A stretch of DNA of 64,000 nucleotides from Viola odorata (lineage: Eukaryota; Streptophyta; Magnoliopsida; Malpighiales; Violaceae), in assembly GCA_963691705.1 (NCBI GenBank), contig OY829541.1, positions 67,675,189 to 67,739,188 on the forward strand, given 5' to 3'. This document shows positions 13,001 to 22,599 of this stretch, piece after piece. How positions within the stretch are numbered: position 1 is the stretch's first letter; every line of letters starts with the position of its first letter. The translations under genes were made by a program, and so were the position numbers. The notes under the pieces were generated by a model that saw only the letters and a program-made list of their open reading frames with translations, did no database searches and was not told the DNA's origin.

Positions 13001-13361
13001 AATCAAAAATGTTGAGATCATCAAATTGGCCGTAGAACTCGGATCGTGAAAGACTTCTGAGATGGAGACCAGTGACATATTGTGTGGTTGAGTCGTCATG
13101 ATGATGATGGCAGCTAACTCCATACCAACTGCAACAATCGTGATCATCATCTGCTGCAGCAGCCCAGGTTGCGAGCCGGTTTGATGGGTCTTTGAGATGT
13201 TTCTTGAACTCCAGGAGAGCTTCCCTCTCAGTTGGGATGCACCTGGTTTGGTGGGTCGTCTGGTTAGTCCACTGGCCGGTAGTAGCATAGCAGAAGCCAA
13301 GATTAGCAACAGCTACTGCGACAAACAGCCATAGAGAGAGAGTTGAAAACAGAATAGTCAT
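10059..13361 (-). CDS. LRR receptor-like protein (EIX2/HcrVf-like RLP), intact
   Basis: A single uninterrupted frame of 1100 codons without introns. A signal peptide covers residues 1 to about 26 (LWLFVAVAVANLGFCYA). The N-terminal cap has CIPTEREALLEFKKHLKDP and the paired cysteines of DCCSWYGVSC. About 29 LRRs of the plant LxxLxLSxNxLxGxIP type follow, with an island near residues 905-950 (NLSAMTKMNESTGVIH). After an acidic spacer (DEGGEDDDGDG) comes one membrane helix (about 1054-1077) with GxxxG-type spacing, AFGFVGGFWGFVG, and a tail of about 23 residues. There is no kinase. Family knowledge: such cell-surface RLPs signal through SOBIR1-type adaptor kinases, and relatives confer recognition of fungal xylanase or apple scab. 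The ligand here is unknown. It is the only open copy of five in the window. Confidence 0.95.
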   Translation of the reverse strand: MTILFSTLSLWLFVAVAVANLGFCYATTGQWTNQTTHQTRCIPTEREALLEFKKHLKDPSNRLATWAAAADDDHDCCSWYGVSCHHHHDDSTTQYVTGLHLRSLSRSEFYGQFDDLNIFDYMKTLFGGKVSSALLSLKHLRYLDLSYNDFGGIRIPSFLGSMRSLRSLNLSHAGFGGMIPHQLGNLSNLQYLNLSNNAYYYLPDAHVENLQWISGISSLKFLDLSGWNLSKVLNWDKEMLTTLPSLLQLHLSNCQLPSQQPHLLTNNINASSISILDLSHNSIAIFLSWIFGLKTLKSLNLMGNELQGSIPRQLQNMSSLREVYLDRNYFNSSIPNCLYGHTKLKVLSLSENLLSSFQHQSSSSSSVKNFSSLSVLDLSVNQFQGPIPDEIQNMTSLQKLDLSSNQFNSPIPDWLYRLTRLEHLNLGGNNLEGKISSAIGNMPSLISLVMSSQSGLELEGGIPKSFKNLCNLRELDLSGVKLRQDINQVFEILSLPGCVSNGLEELFLENCQLFGDLATTNQHFGLLMSLKILYLSENSLNGTLPVSLGRLKKLNELSLDSNSLAGDVWEAHFENLKDVWAFSASRNQLKLRVSPNWIPPFGRLRYLELGSWHIGPQFPTWLRSLKSLTHLDLSSSGISSTIPFWFWNLSSNVAYLNLSHNQIHGVLPSTLAQFFPSDTVSIMDMSSNRFHGPLPFVSSILAALDLSNNSFSGSISKLLCPPNTHHSMPNYLQHLNLGQNLLYGEIPNCLAALPNLVVINLSNNKLNGTIPASIGTLRWLEVLHLRNNSFSGELSLSFNKYTKLITIDVAENELVGNISSFVSARSLSGLKIITLHSNKLSGSIPEKLCHATSLHILDLANNLFDGTIPSCFGNLSAMTKMNESTGVIHLENGPGYLETMLLQMKGNMLEYSTNLGFVRSLDLSNNKLCGKIPDEITNLCALKSLNLSQNALSGGIPKNIGFMKELESIDLSVNQLSGKIPQSISSLTSLGRLNLSHNRLSGSIPSGPQIQTFDASSFAGNELCGDPLPNSCSVDGAIPNDANDEGGEDDDGDGMMWFYVSMAFGFVGGFWGFVGPLLLNRRWRFAYSLFLDRLGNRIWW

Positions 13362-13500
13362 TGTGTTTGAATGTATAGTTAATGGAGTCTGCTATTTACA
13401 TTTATACTGCACCGAAGTTTGAGTCATAACCCCTTCCACACTCTCTTCTACAATACATTATTATTTCTAGGCAATTTCTAAATTCCAGTCTCTTTGTGTT
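13362..13500 (-). promoter_or_regulatory. RLP core promoter with TATA box
   Basis: On the minus strand TATAAAT lies at 13400-13406, about 40 bp upstream of the ATG. This flank, including the GGAATTTAGAAATTGCCTA block, is shared almost base for base with the flanks upstream of the RLP copies at 54.4 and 58.1 kb. Promoter and gene were therefore duplicated together. TATA spacing implies a very short 5' UTR. Confidence 0.65.
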
Positions 13501-13519
13501 TCTCATTTCTTTGCGGCGT

Positions 13520-15120
13520 GTGAGTGACGGCAAGACGTGAGTGAATAACTTGCCCCATCTCGTGGGAGGTATGCAGCTTCCATTACCTGTGCGAGGATTT
13601 TCGATTTTTCATTTTGAGCAAGTCAGATTTCAATATGAGAAAATAATTGTTTCATGCGAACTACTTAGGTCCAAATCCGCACATGGGACATCTAGCTTGG
13701 GCTGATGCCTTTGTCATCACAGCTGATTCAGTGAGTATGTTGAGTGAGGCTTGCAATCTATATATCAGAATTTCACCCAATTAATTGCTGTTTCAGTATG
13801 TTTTATTTTTCTTTTGATTTTTTGTTTTTGTATTTTATAGGTGGAAAGTGAAACTGGAATTTGAGTTTCTAGTAATATTTTTTTATAAAAAGACATTTTT
13901 TTTGTTTTTTTATAAATTTTTTCATTATTTGGAAAAATGGAAGGAAAGAAAATTGAAAAAATTAATGAGATCTTTTAAATAAAAATAATAATTTCTTAAA
14001 GAAACTAAAGGAAAATATGAAAAAAAGATTTTAAAGTAATTAAATCAATTTTTATTATTATCTTGTCCCTACTATATGTGCTGCATTTTTTATCTAATTT
14101 TCGTAATTTTTCTATTTTTACTTTTTATTAAAATTTTGTAACAAAATTATTTAAATAATTTAATAATTGAATAAAATGAAAAATATAAGGAAAAAGATAT
14201 TCTCTTCACCAAACTTATTAATTTTGGACAATTTTATCACCCAACATTTTTTTGTGATGATTTGATTACCAAACTTTTCAAAGTTTGATTCATTAGACAC
14301 TCCATTCAATTTTAACTTTAATTTTGATTAAGATAATTACAAGTAGTCCAAAATTTTAACAAACTTTTAATTTTGATCCTTATAATTTAAAAATTATTCC
14401 AAATTTATCAAAAACAAAATTAAAATATTATTAAAATATTTATTAATGTCATTTTAGACCTCAAACATCTCACACTTTACTAATAAAAATAAATAAGGAA
14501 TAAAAAATATAAGTAACAATATTTGGAAGATTATCAATAGTATACAATTAGGTCGTATAATCGACGTGATTAGTATATCTCTATGAATAATTTATTACTC
14601 TCACCTATTAAATAAAAAATTATTAGTTCCATTCTTATGTTTAATTAACACTAGATTGTTGCGTATGCATCTACAAAAAAATACCATTAACTATAAGTTC
14701 GTAAATCTAAACCACATTAACTCTTTAGGCAAAAGGGGCGTAACCTCTCCGATTCAAGTCTATGGAACCAAAAAAAAACACCATGCCCTTGCAATGGACT
14801 TCGCAGTGTCCATCTGGACTGGTACCTCATTTAGCACACGGAACCAAAACGAGCAATATTTTTTGCCCAAGAATTTTTCCAATTCGAGTGACGGTGACGC
14901 GTGGATAAGGACAACAGATCAACTCAGCTGGATTCCTACTTGGATAATAGCCGAATCAAATCAATTTCTAAATTTAAATATACAATCACTTTCCCTTTCT
15001 CCAATCTTCATTCAAATCAAACTTCCTCTTCCATTCTACGAAACCAGATTCTTTCCATCTCCAATTACTGCTCTCATAAGCAAGAAGAAAAGTGAAGTGG
15101 GTCAAACTAAGAAATAACAA
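13520..15120. other. intergenic, AT-rich, no gene recognised
   Basis: Strongly AT-rich from 13780 to 14640 with many A and T runs. A 153-codon frame at 14656-15117 has no recognisable domain and lies where the promoter and 5' UTR of the glucuronokinase relic would be. Confidence 0.5.
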
Positions 15121-15154
15121 AACTTGAGGCCTGTCACAGAAATTGCAGAAGGAG

Positions 15155-18122
15155 ATGTACCAGGATGGGTGCATTGAGCACAAATCATATGCTCGGGTGG
15201 GTCCTTTAGGGAACCCAAGTGATGTTTATTATGGAAAGACCATATCTTTCAACCTTGGAAATTTCTGGGCTACCGTTAAGTTGCAACCCTCTGATGATGT
15301 GGTCTTCATGCCTCATCCTAAGCATGATCTTGTCCAGTTCTCTTCACTTGACCACCTGGTAACCCTTTTATATTCTTACTAATTTGACATTTGCGTGTCG
15401 TCTTGATCTGTATTGATTCATTTAGTTTGTTTGAGATTTGATTGATTCATTGCATTTGATAACATTAGGTTTGTTTTGCTATTTTTGATTTCGGTGTGTG
15501 GATCCGGCTGGTATTGAAATGTCTAGAGATGTGCTTTGTGAAAATTGTTTTAGACTATTTTGATGTTGATGTGTATCTGGTTGTATAATGGAGATCTTAT
15601 GTTTGGCGCTTTTAGTGTTTCTGTATTTTTCAAATATAATTGAATTGCCAAGAAACACTACCAATTGAAGCTTAAGAGTTAAGACTTTGTTTTTCGGTAC
15701 CAAACTTCGATTAATGTCAATGGTTCTCTCTAATCCTCAAAGGAACCAATTTATTTGCTAAATTAGTGTGAATCTAAGACCTTGCTAGTTGGATATGTGG
15801 CCGCCAGTGAGCCTTTATTCAGCAAATTTGGAGATTTTAGAATAACTCAAACTGTAGTCTTTTTGGATTCTTGAGAGATAATTGTGAAGGAGCCACTGGT
15901 TGATGCAATAGTCTTGGTTCTTGGGCCTGAGAGCATGGGTTGCAAGTTCCTATATTCAGAGTAACTGCTTCAGTGGAATCATAATCTAGTTGTGGCATAT
16001 CTTCTATTCTGTTCATAATGTAACTTATGCATATATGATACTATATTTTGAGGGTTGAAATACACATTGTTGACTTGAAGGTGGATCGATTGCAAAATGA
16101 AGGTTACTATGGAGGTGTACGATTGCTTATGGCACTTTGTAAAGTTTTCTTTAACCATTGCAAGGAGAACAAAATTGAACTTCATGGTGGAAACTTCACT
16201 CTGTCATATGACACTAATATTCCTCGCCAGGTAGAGGCCTCTAAATCCTTATGTAATTCTGTACTCTCCGATCCTTTTTCTCTTTTATTTGTTTCTACAC
16301 TTTGCCTTTTGTATAATTCCTTTTTCTTAAGAAAAAAATAAGTAAGATTAGGCCATTCCAGTTTATTCCTTGTATTCTTGTGATATTTCTATGAAATAAT
16401 ATGTTGGAGTTATATGGGGATGTTTGTGGTACTGGTGAACGTTTTATTTTGAGTATTAAAGACCCAATTATCAATCAAGAACACTGAGAAGTCTGCTTTT
16501 CTTCAAATAGAAAACGCATTTTATTTTGGGATGAACTCACGATTATGCCTTTTTTTCCAAGATATACACTTAAGCTTTACAATTCGTTCCAACTGAGAAA
16601 ATGTATAATCCACATTAGATGAGTTTCTTATATTTTGGCCTTAGTTGTGGGACAAGTATCCAGCTCTTATCTTGCAATAGCCATTATAAAGAAGTGCAGA
16701 CTATATAGTTTCAGAATCTTGGTAAACTCAAATGCGGATGCAGAGGAATTGCATTTGTCATTCTGATCGTGTGTTGCATTTTATTCTTTTGCCTGTTACT
16801 TCTCATTATGCTTTCGGGCTTAGTTTAGTTTGATTGAAACATACAGCTTAAGTTATGATTTTGACGTTTCAGACAGGACTTTCAGGTTCTAGTGCCATTG
16901 TAAGCAGCCTTAAACTGCCTTCTTGACTTCTACAAAGTCAGGCATTTGATCAAAGTAGATATCAAGCCTAATCTTGTCCTTGATGCTGAAAAAGAACTTG
17001 GAATTGTTGCTGGCCTTCAAGATCGTGTGGCACAAATTTATGGGGGTCTTGTTTACATGGTAGGTGATCTTGTTCACATGCACATTATTTTAAGTTTGTC
17101 GCTTCAGATGCATTATTCACTCCTGTGCAGGATTTTACCAAGAAATACATGGACACGTTGGGGCATGGCATCTATACACCCATGGATATTAGTCTTCTTC
17201 CTCCTCTCTATCTAATCTATGCTGAGAATCCAAGTGATTCTGGGAAGGTTAGCATCATACCACAGACCTTTTTAGTTTATTTTTCACTTTCTCATCCCAT
17301 GTCTGCAATTTGTTCCCCTTTTTTTTATTCTCTAAGTTTATATCTGCATCCAAATTCCAAACAGCACCCCTACTCATATGGCAATGCACGATTTGATTTT
17401 ACATCCTTTTCTTCTATGCCGAAGAATGGAAAGATTGTCTGGAAACATTACAGTACTGTTAAATAGCAATCTCTGTTTGAACTGTGCCAAGGGTGAATAA
17501 TTTTCAATTACATGTAATGAAAGATTGGTTATAGTTAATCACTTATCTGAAGCAATTTTTCTTGCACTTTCCCCAACTTTTGTAGTGCCAGTTGCTGACA
17601 CCCTATCATAAACTCTAATCCTGACATTTTATGTTTTCGTCAGCATATGCCGGCTTTATCTTCAATTACTTCAGCAATCCTTTATATGTGAGCTTGCCAT
17701 TTAACTTCAGGTACATAGCACAGTTCGACAGAGGTGGCTTAAGGGTGAAGAGTTTATTGTCTCAACTATGGAGGAAGTTGCAGATGTAGCACTCCAAGGA
17801 AAAACTGCAATCCTAGAAAGGAATTATTCTGAACTTGCAAGACTGATGAACCGTACCTTCGAAGGTAAGAGATCGCATGTGAAGGAATAAAATCGAATAG
17901 AAATTTCTGTTTATGGATCTCATCTTGGGTTGCACGTCGAAAAGTAATGAAAGAATAAGAGTTAAACTGGTTAACACCTTCAAACATTCTAGTTAATTTC
18001 TTATTTGTTGTGTTGTCATGTTAATGAAATCCTATAATTCTTTGTATCCATATGTAGCACTCCAAGGAAAAACTGCAATCCTAGAAAGTAATGAAAGAAT
18101 AAGGGTGGGTGCTGCTTCGAAG
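15155..18122 (+). pseudogene. glucuronokinase (GHMP kinase), disrupted
   Basis: Exon remnants at 15155-15358, 16081-16230, 16873-17059, 17131-17247 and 17711-17864, plus a stub at about 18104-18122 (VGAASKF), follow the family order. Visible blocks include ARVGPLGNPSDVYYGKTISF, GGVRLLMALCKVF, the GHMP ATP loop TGLSGSSAIV, GIVAGLQDRVAQIYGG and HGIYTPMDISLLPPLYLIYA. Family knowledge: the cytosolic enzyme makes glucuronate-1-phosphate in the inositol-oxygenation route to UDP-glucuronate. Lesions: right after SGSSAIVS two bases are missing compared with the expected frame (near 16903), giving a stop a few codons on. The last exon stops after RVGAASKF, where RLP sequence begins, and the expected glycine-rich GSGGAVV end is absent. 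The gene cannot make an enzyme. Confidence 0.9.
18051..18103 (+). repeat. chimeric micro-duplication of glucuronokinase exon and intron
   Basis: 18051-18088 repeats the exon 5 segment at 17783-17820 (GTAGCACTCCAAGGAAAAAC and onward to CTAGAAAG). The sequence then continues directly as TAATGAAAGAATAAG, which repeats intron sequence at 17945-17959. The two source pieces are about 120 bp apart and share AAAG at the junction, so the copy carries an internal deletion at a 4-bp microhomology. Confidence 0.85.
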
Positions 18123-18130
18123 TTTATTTC

Positions 18131-20391
18131 AATTCCAAATACATCTCTTAGCAAGAAGAAGTTTAAAACATACCAAACCTATATAACTGCCACCAGATTT
18201 TGTTTCCCAATCTATCCAGGAACAGGGAATATGCAAACCTCCAGCGCCTGTTAAGCAACAAAGGACCCACAAAACCCCAAAATCCCCCCACAAATCCAAA
18301 TCCCATACATAAAACCATATCGTTACATCTCCATCATCATCTTCACCTCCTTCGTCATTTGCATCATTTGGTATAGCATCTTCAACATCTACATTACTGC
18401 AATTGTTCAGCAGAGGACGTCCGCAAAGTTCATTGCAAGCGAAACTTGAAGCATCGAAGGTTTGTATTTGAGGGCTAGAAGGAATTCTTCCTGACAATCT
18501 GTTATGGGACAGGTTCAACTGACCAAGGAATGCCAAACTTGATATACTCTGCGGAATCTCACTAGAAAGTTGGTTCGCAGAAAGATCAATAGATTCTAGT
18601 TCTTTCATGAAACCAATATTCTTTGGGATTCCCCCACTCAAAGCATTCTGTGACAAATTCAAAGATACCAAAGCACAAAGGCTTGTTATTTCATCTGGAA
18701 TCTTCCCACTCAATTTATTATTTGAAAGATCCAAGCTTCTAACAAATCGAAGATTCGTGCTTTACTCTAGCATATTCCATTTCATTTGAAGTAACATTGA
18801 TGGCATATTCCATTTCATTTGAAGTAACATAGTCTCTAAATTTATCCAAACTCCAGGTTGAATGACTCCAGTAGATTCATTCATTTTGGTCATTGCAGAT
18901 AAGTTGCCAAAGCATGATGGTATGGTCCCATCGAAAAGATTATTTGCAAGGTCCAAAATGTGCAAAGATGTCGCATGACAAAGCTTCTCTGGAATTGGAC
19001 CACTAAACTTGTTCGAGTGCAAAGTAAGAATTTTCATACTTGAAAGTGATCTTGCACTAACAAAGCTTGAAATGTTTCCCACCAGTTCATTTTCGGCAAC
19101 GTCAATTGTGATCAATTGTGTACACTTGTTAAGTGACATTGGAAGTTCGCGTGATAGACTGTTGTTGCGGATGTATAAGGACCGGAGCGAACCTAAAGTG
19201 CCAATGGATTCGGGAATGGTACCGTTAAATTTGTTGTTGCTCAACTTAATGACCGCCAAATTAGGGAAAGCTGCCAAACAATTTGGTATCTCCCCATATA
19301 AAAGATTTTGACCCAAGTTAAGATGTTGAAGATAATTTGCTTTCCACTGCTGCATGCTGTGGTGCGTGTTAGGAGGACATATGAGTTTTGAGATGGAACC
19401 TGAGAATGAATTGTTTGAAAGATCCAACGCAGCTAAATTGGAAGAAACAAAACGTAGCGGACCATGGAAGCGATTTGAACTCATGTCCATTATAGAAACT
19501 GTGTCTGAAGGAAAAAACTGAGCTAGTGTGCTTGGAAGCACTCCATGGATTTGGTTGTGAGAGAGATTTAAATAGGCGACGTTGGAGGAGAGATTCCAAA
19601 ACCAAAAAGGAATGGTACTTGAAATACCATAGCTTGACAAATCGAGAAGTTTTAAAGACTTAGAGTGAGCGAAGCCATGTGGGGAATTGAGGTCCAATGT
19701 GCCAAGATCCTAACTCCAAATAACGCAAGTGACCAAAAGGAGGAATCCAATTAGGACTAACTCTCAACTTCAATTGATTCCTGGATGCAAAAAAAAAATA
19801 CAAAATTTTGAGATTCTCAAAGTGAACTTCCCAAACGTCGCCTGCTAATGAGTTGCCACTAAGAAATAATCCCTCCAATTTTTTATGCCTTCCGAGACTG
19901 ATAGGAAGAGTTCCGTTCAATGAGTTCTTGGAAAGGTATAGAATTTTCAAGAAGATTAACCGACCGAAATGCTGATTTGTGGTAGCCAGCTCACCAAATA
20001 GTTGACAGCTGTCCAAACTCAACTCCTCCAGCCCATTTGAAACGCATCCAGGCAACGACAAAATTTCAAAGACTTGATTGATGTCCTGCCTCAATTTCAC
20101 ACCTGACAAATCGAGTTTCCTCAAATTGCAAATATTCTTGAAAGACTTTGGAATCCCTCCTTCAAGTTCTAATTTGCTTCCCAACTTAGCCATGAAAAGA
20201 GAGATTAGAGAAGGCATGTTCCCGATGGCACTTGAAATTTTACCTTCCAGGTTATTGTAACCGAGGTCGAGGTGCTCAAGAATGGTCAAACCATATAACC
20301 AGTCAGGAATAGGAGAACTGAACAAGTTGGAAGACAAATCAAGTTTCTGAAGGGAAGTCATGTTTTGAATCTCATCAGGAATGGGATCTGA
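18131..20391 (-). pseudogene. RLP fragment inside glucuronokinase relic
   Basis: The minus strand carries the C-terminal two thirds of an RLP closely related to the intact one, from the downstream flank (18131) back to the LRR block containing NMTSLQKLDLSSN (about 20361). Homology stops abruptly at about 20391, so the signal peptide, N-terminal cap and first LRRs are missing. Three defects are visible. A small deletion near 18300 shifts the frame in the membrane helix, which no longer reads AFGFVGGF. A stop or frame break lies near 18770 beside a local tandem duplication. Another frame break falls at about 19660-19697. LRR blocks such as LDLSNNSFSGSISKLICPP are otherwise well preserved, implying a recent origin. 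Confidence 0.92.
18771..18830. repeat. tandem duplication in the RLP fragment
   Basis: GCATATTCCATTTCATTTGA and the following AGTAACAT occur twice in succession. In the intact RLP the corresponding stretch (about 10637-10665) occurs once. The duplication adds a second copy of the MLLQMKWNM peptide in this fragment. Confidence 0.85.
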
Positions 20392-21540
20392 ATGTCTGCT
20401 TGATTAGAACCTTCTTGTTTTTGTTCATTTTTTCAATCCATGCTGCATGTGGATTCGAGCAATAAAGTTTGTTGTGATAAATATCAAGAGGATTCCTAAC
20501 TTTCATTTGTTTTTAGTGATTAAAAGCATTCCAACAAGTTAACCATTCTCCTGCACTGAAGTTATGAAGTTAGGTTGTGAACTTCGTGTTGGATGTGATG
20601 CATTTATTCAACACTATCTGTACAGGCAAGATGTAATTAGGCTTCTTCCAAGCCTTTCACAGCCAAGAGAGGATGAGTATATTATGATTTTCTGGAAGTC
20701 AAATATGCATCTTTTTGTTCAACTGCTACCAATAAACAACCGATCAATGAGATACATGCCTATTGGTGAGTTATTTCGCTTTACAAAGCTAAAAATGCAG
20801 CTACCAGGCTTCACGTTTACACCCAGCTCCTTCACCGATATCACGTAAGTGATCGCTAGTTTAATTGCACTCTAACACTTGGTGAGTTGAAATGGACATG
20901 GAAATACTTGTGGTTTCTTTTGCTACTGGTGTCAGTTTTTTCTATTCTTTTTAAGTGCAAAAACAACTACAAAGGCTCCAGCAATAGAGCAATTGAGTGG
21001 TTACATTGTCTGTCAAAGATTTGATTATCTCCATATGAAACCTTAAAAAAACGTGGAGTAACATAAAATCAACTAATATTCAGTCAACAATACAGGGAAA
21101 CATGTCCGCAAAAGGTTTTAGCAATCAATCAAACTTCCATATGTCAAGCACAAATTCATATACTCAAACAACAGAGAGTAGTAACATATCTTATCCCAAG
21201 AGAGAGTTTATCGATCACTTAAAAAACTAACTTGACATTTGCAAAGGAAGAATACAAATCTTGAACTTGACCCAAAATCTAGCATAATCCTCACCTTCTC
21301 AACTGTTATCCACTCGAAACGTAAATTCTTCATCAAAGAGTTAACATTTCTATCACCCAGAAGTAAAGCAATAGATTACTCAAACAAAAGCATGGTAAAC
21401 TAGTGATAATATACACATTGTAGCTTTGCTTCATTCATCAAAGAGTTAACATTTCGTGTACTAACACTTTACATTGCTCGATAACCTAAAAACCCTTTCA
21501 CACATTAGAATAAACCCTTGTTATACAAAACATTAACACT
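20392..21540. other. gene-poor stretch with one unrecognised 94-codon frame
   Basis: Immediately right of the RLP fragment. A plus-strand frame at 20564-20848 reads RQDVIRLLPSLSQPREDEYI and later MRYMPIGELFRFTKLKMQLP. I do not recognise it, and it may be a gene relic or chance. The missing end of the glucuronokinase gene is not visible here. The right part probably includes the 3' UTR of the small minus-strand gene ending at 21563. Confidence 0.4.
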
Positions 21541-21562
21541 AACAACACTAAACTTAAATTCA

Positions 21563-22211
21563 CTAGTCATCACAAAGGGATGTCATTAGCTCCCGCGGCG
21601 ACGCCCAAATAGGCAAATCCATAAATGATTTCACTACCTCATCTTGTTGTGCGTTGCACATTGCCTCCACCACATCACATAAGTTTCCCACGTCGTTGAT
21701 TATGGCTTCTTGTGCCTCTGCCTGCACCCAAAGAAAACAAAACAATTAAACAAAACTCCAAAAATGTAAATAAAACCTAGTCTTTTTAAAAAGAATTAAT
21801 TTTTACTTGTTTTACCTGCAATATGAGCTCATCAATTAAGGACCCAGATGCCGATTCACTCTGATCCGAACACGAAGGTGCTTGGGGTGTCTCTTGGTGT
21901 CGTCTCTGAGATTCTTCCTGGTGTTGGACCGTCTTCTGCTGCATAGCACGTAAGCTGTTCGACAAAACTTCCCACTGGCTCAATTCGGCTTGGTACTGCT
22001 TTCTCAGCTTACAAAGAGTGTTGTGTTTGCGTTTTCTCCGGCGGTTCTCTTCTGCCTTGAGATCCGTGACGGCGCCGGACTTTGATTCCGATGATGGGTC
22101 GGAGAGGAGGCGCTGACGCTTGAGAATTTTGTAGATGAACCCATCGTCTTCGTGGCGAAGTTCCCATTCGTCTCCCGGAGCCAATTCAGAAGGGTTAGGA
22201 GATAAGGCCAT
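21563..22211 (-). CDS. small conserved-looking plant protein, function unknown
   Basis: Two exons, 22211-21816 and 21721-21563, joined by a short GT-AG intron (CTGCAG/GTAAAA to GGTGCAG/GCAGAG), give 184 residues. The N-terminus reads MALSPNPSELAPGDEWELRH followed by EDDGFIYKILKRQRLL. A basic stretch, RRRKRKH, near residue 60 could be a nuclear signal. Residues of about 60-115 are rich in E, K, Q and R with coiled-coil spacing (LCKLRKQYQAELSQWEVLSN). The C-terminal exon reads ILQAEAQEAIINDVGNLCDV and ends SLCDD. Splicing keeps frame and both exons are open, so it looks like a real gene. I do not know its role. Confidence 0.8.
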
Positions 22212-22580
22212 GGAGGGTGGGATGAGAAATGGGTTTTTGGAGGGAAGAGGTTGGGCTTCGGAAGACGTAGTGGTGGGAAATGAAAGAGACCGAAATTCGA
22301 AAATTTTGCGATGCAGAGAGGAAAAAGAAGAGGGAGCGCGCGGAGTCGAATACTAGATCTGGTAGAAGGAACAAGAAATAGGAACCAAGGTAGTGTGGGC
22401 CAAAGCTGTATTATATGTAGCTTAAAGGCCCTCTACCAAATTGAGAAAAATAAATGCAAAATTTTGTTATTACTTGTTAGGATTGATTAGGAAAATTTGA
22501 TTTTTCTTATTAAAACTTCGAGTTTCTCCTATAATATTTTTCCAGTTCGGGTTAATAAGTAAAATTTTAAAAAATCTTCT
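22212..22580. promoter_or_regulatory. divergent promoter region
   Basis: This stretch lies between the ATG of the minus-strand gene at 22211 and the first recognisable codons of the TruB relic. Its left 150 bp is purine-rich with GAAGAGG-type runs that would be 5' UTR of the minus-strand gene. No clear TATA box. Confidence 0.4.
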
Positions 22581-22599
22581 TTGAATTACCCCTTATCAA

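Noticed and set aside
14656..15117. 153-codon plus-strand frame before the glucuronokinase relic
   Set aside because: No domain and low-complexity composition, at the place expected for the leader and promoter of the next gene.
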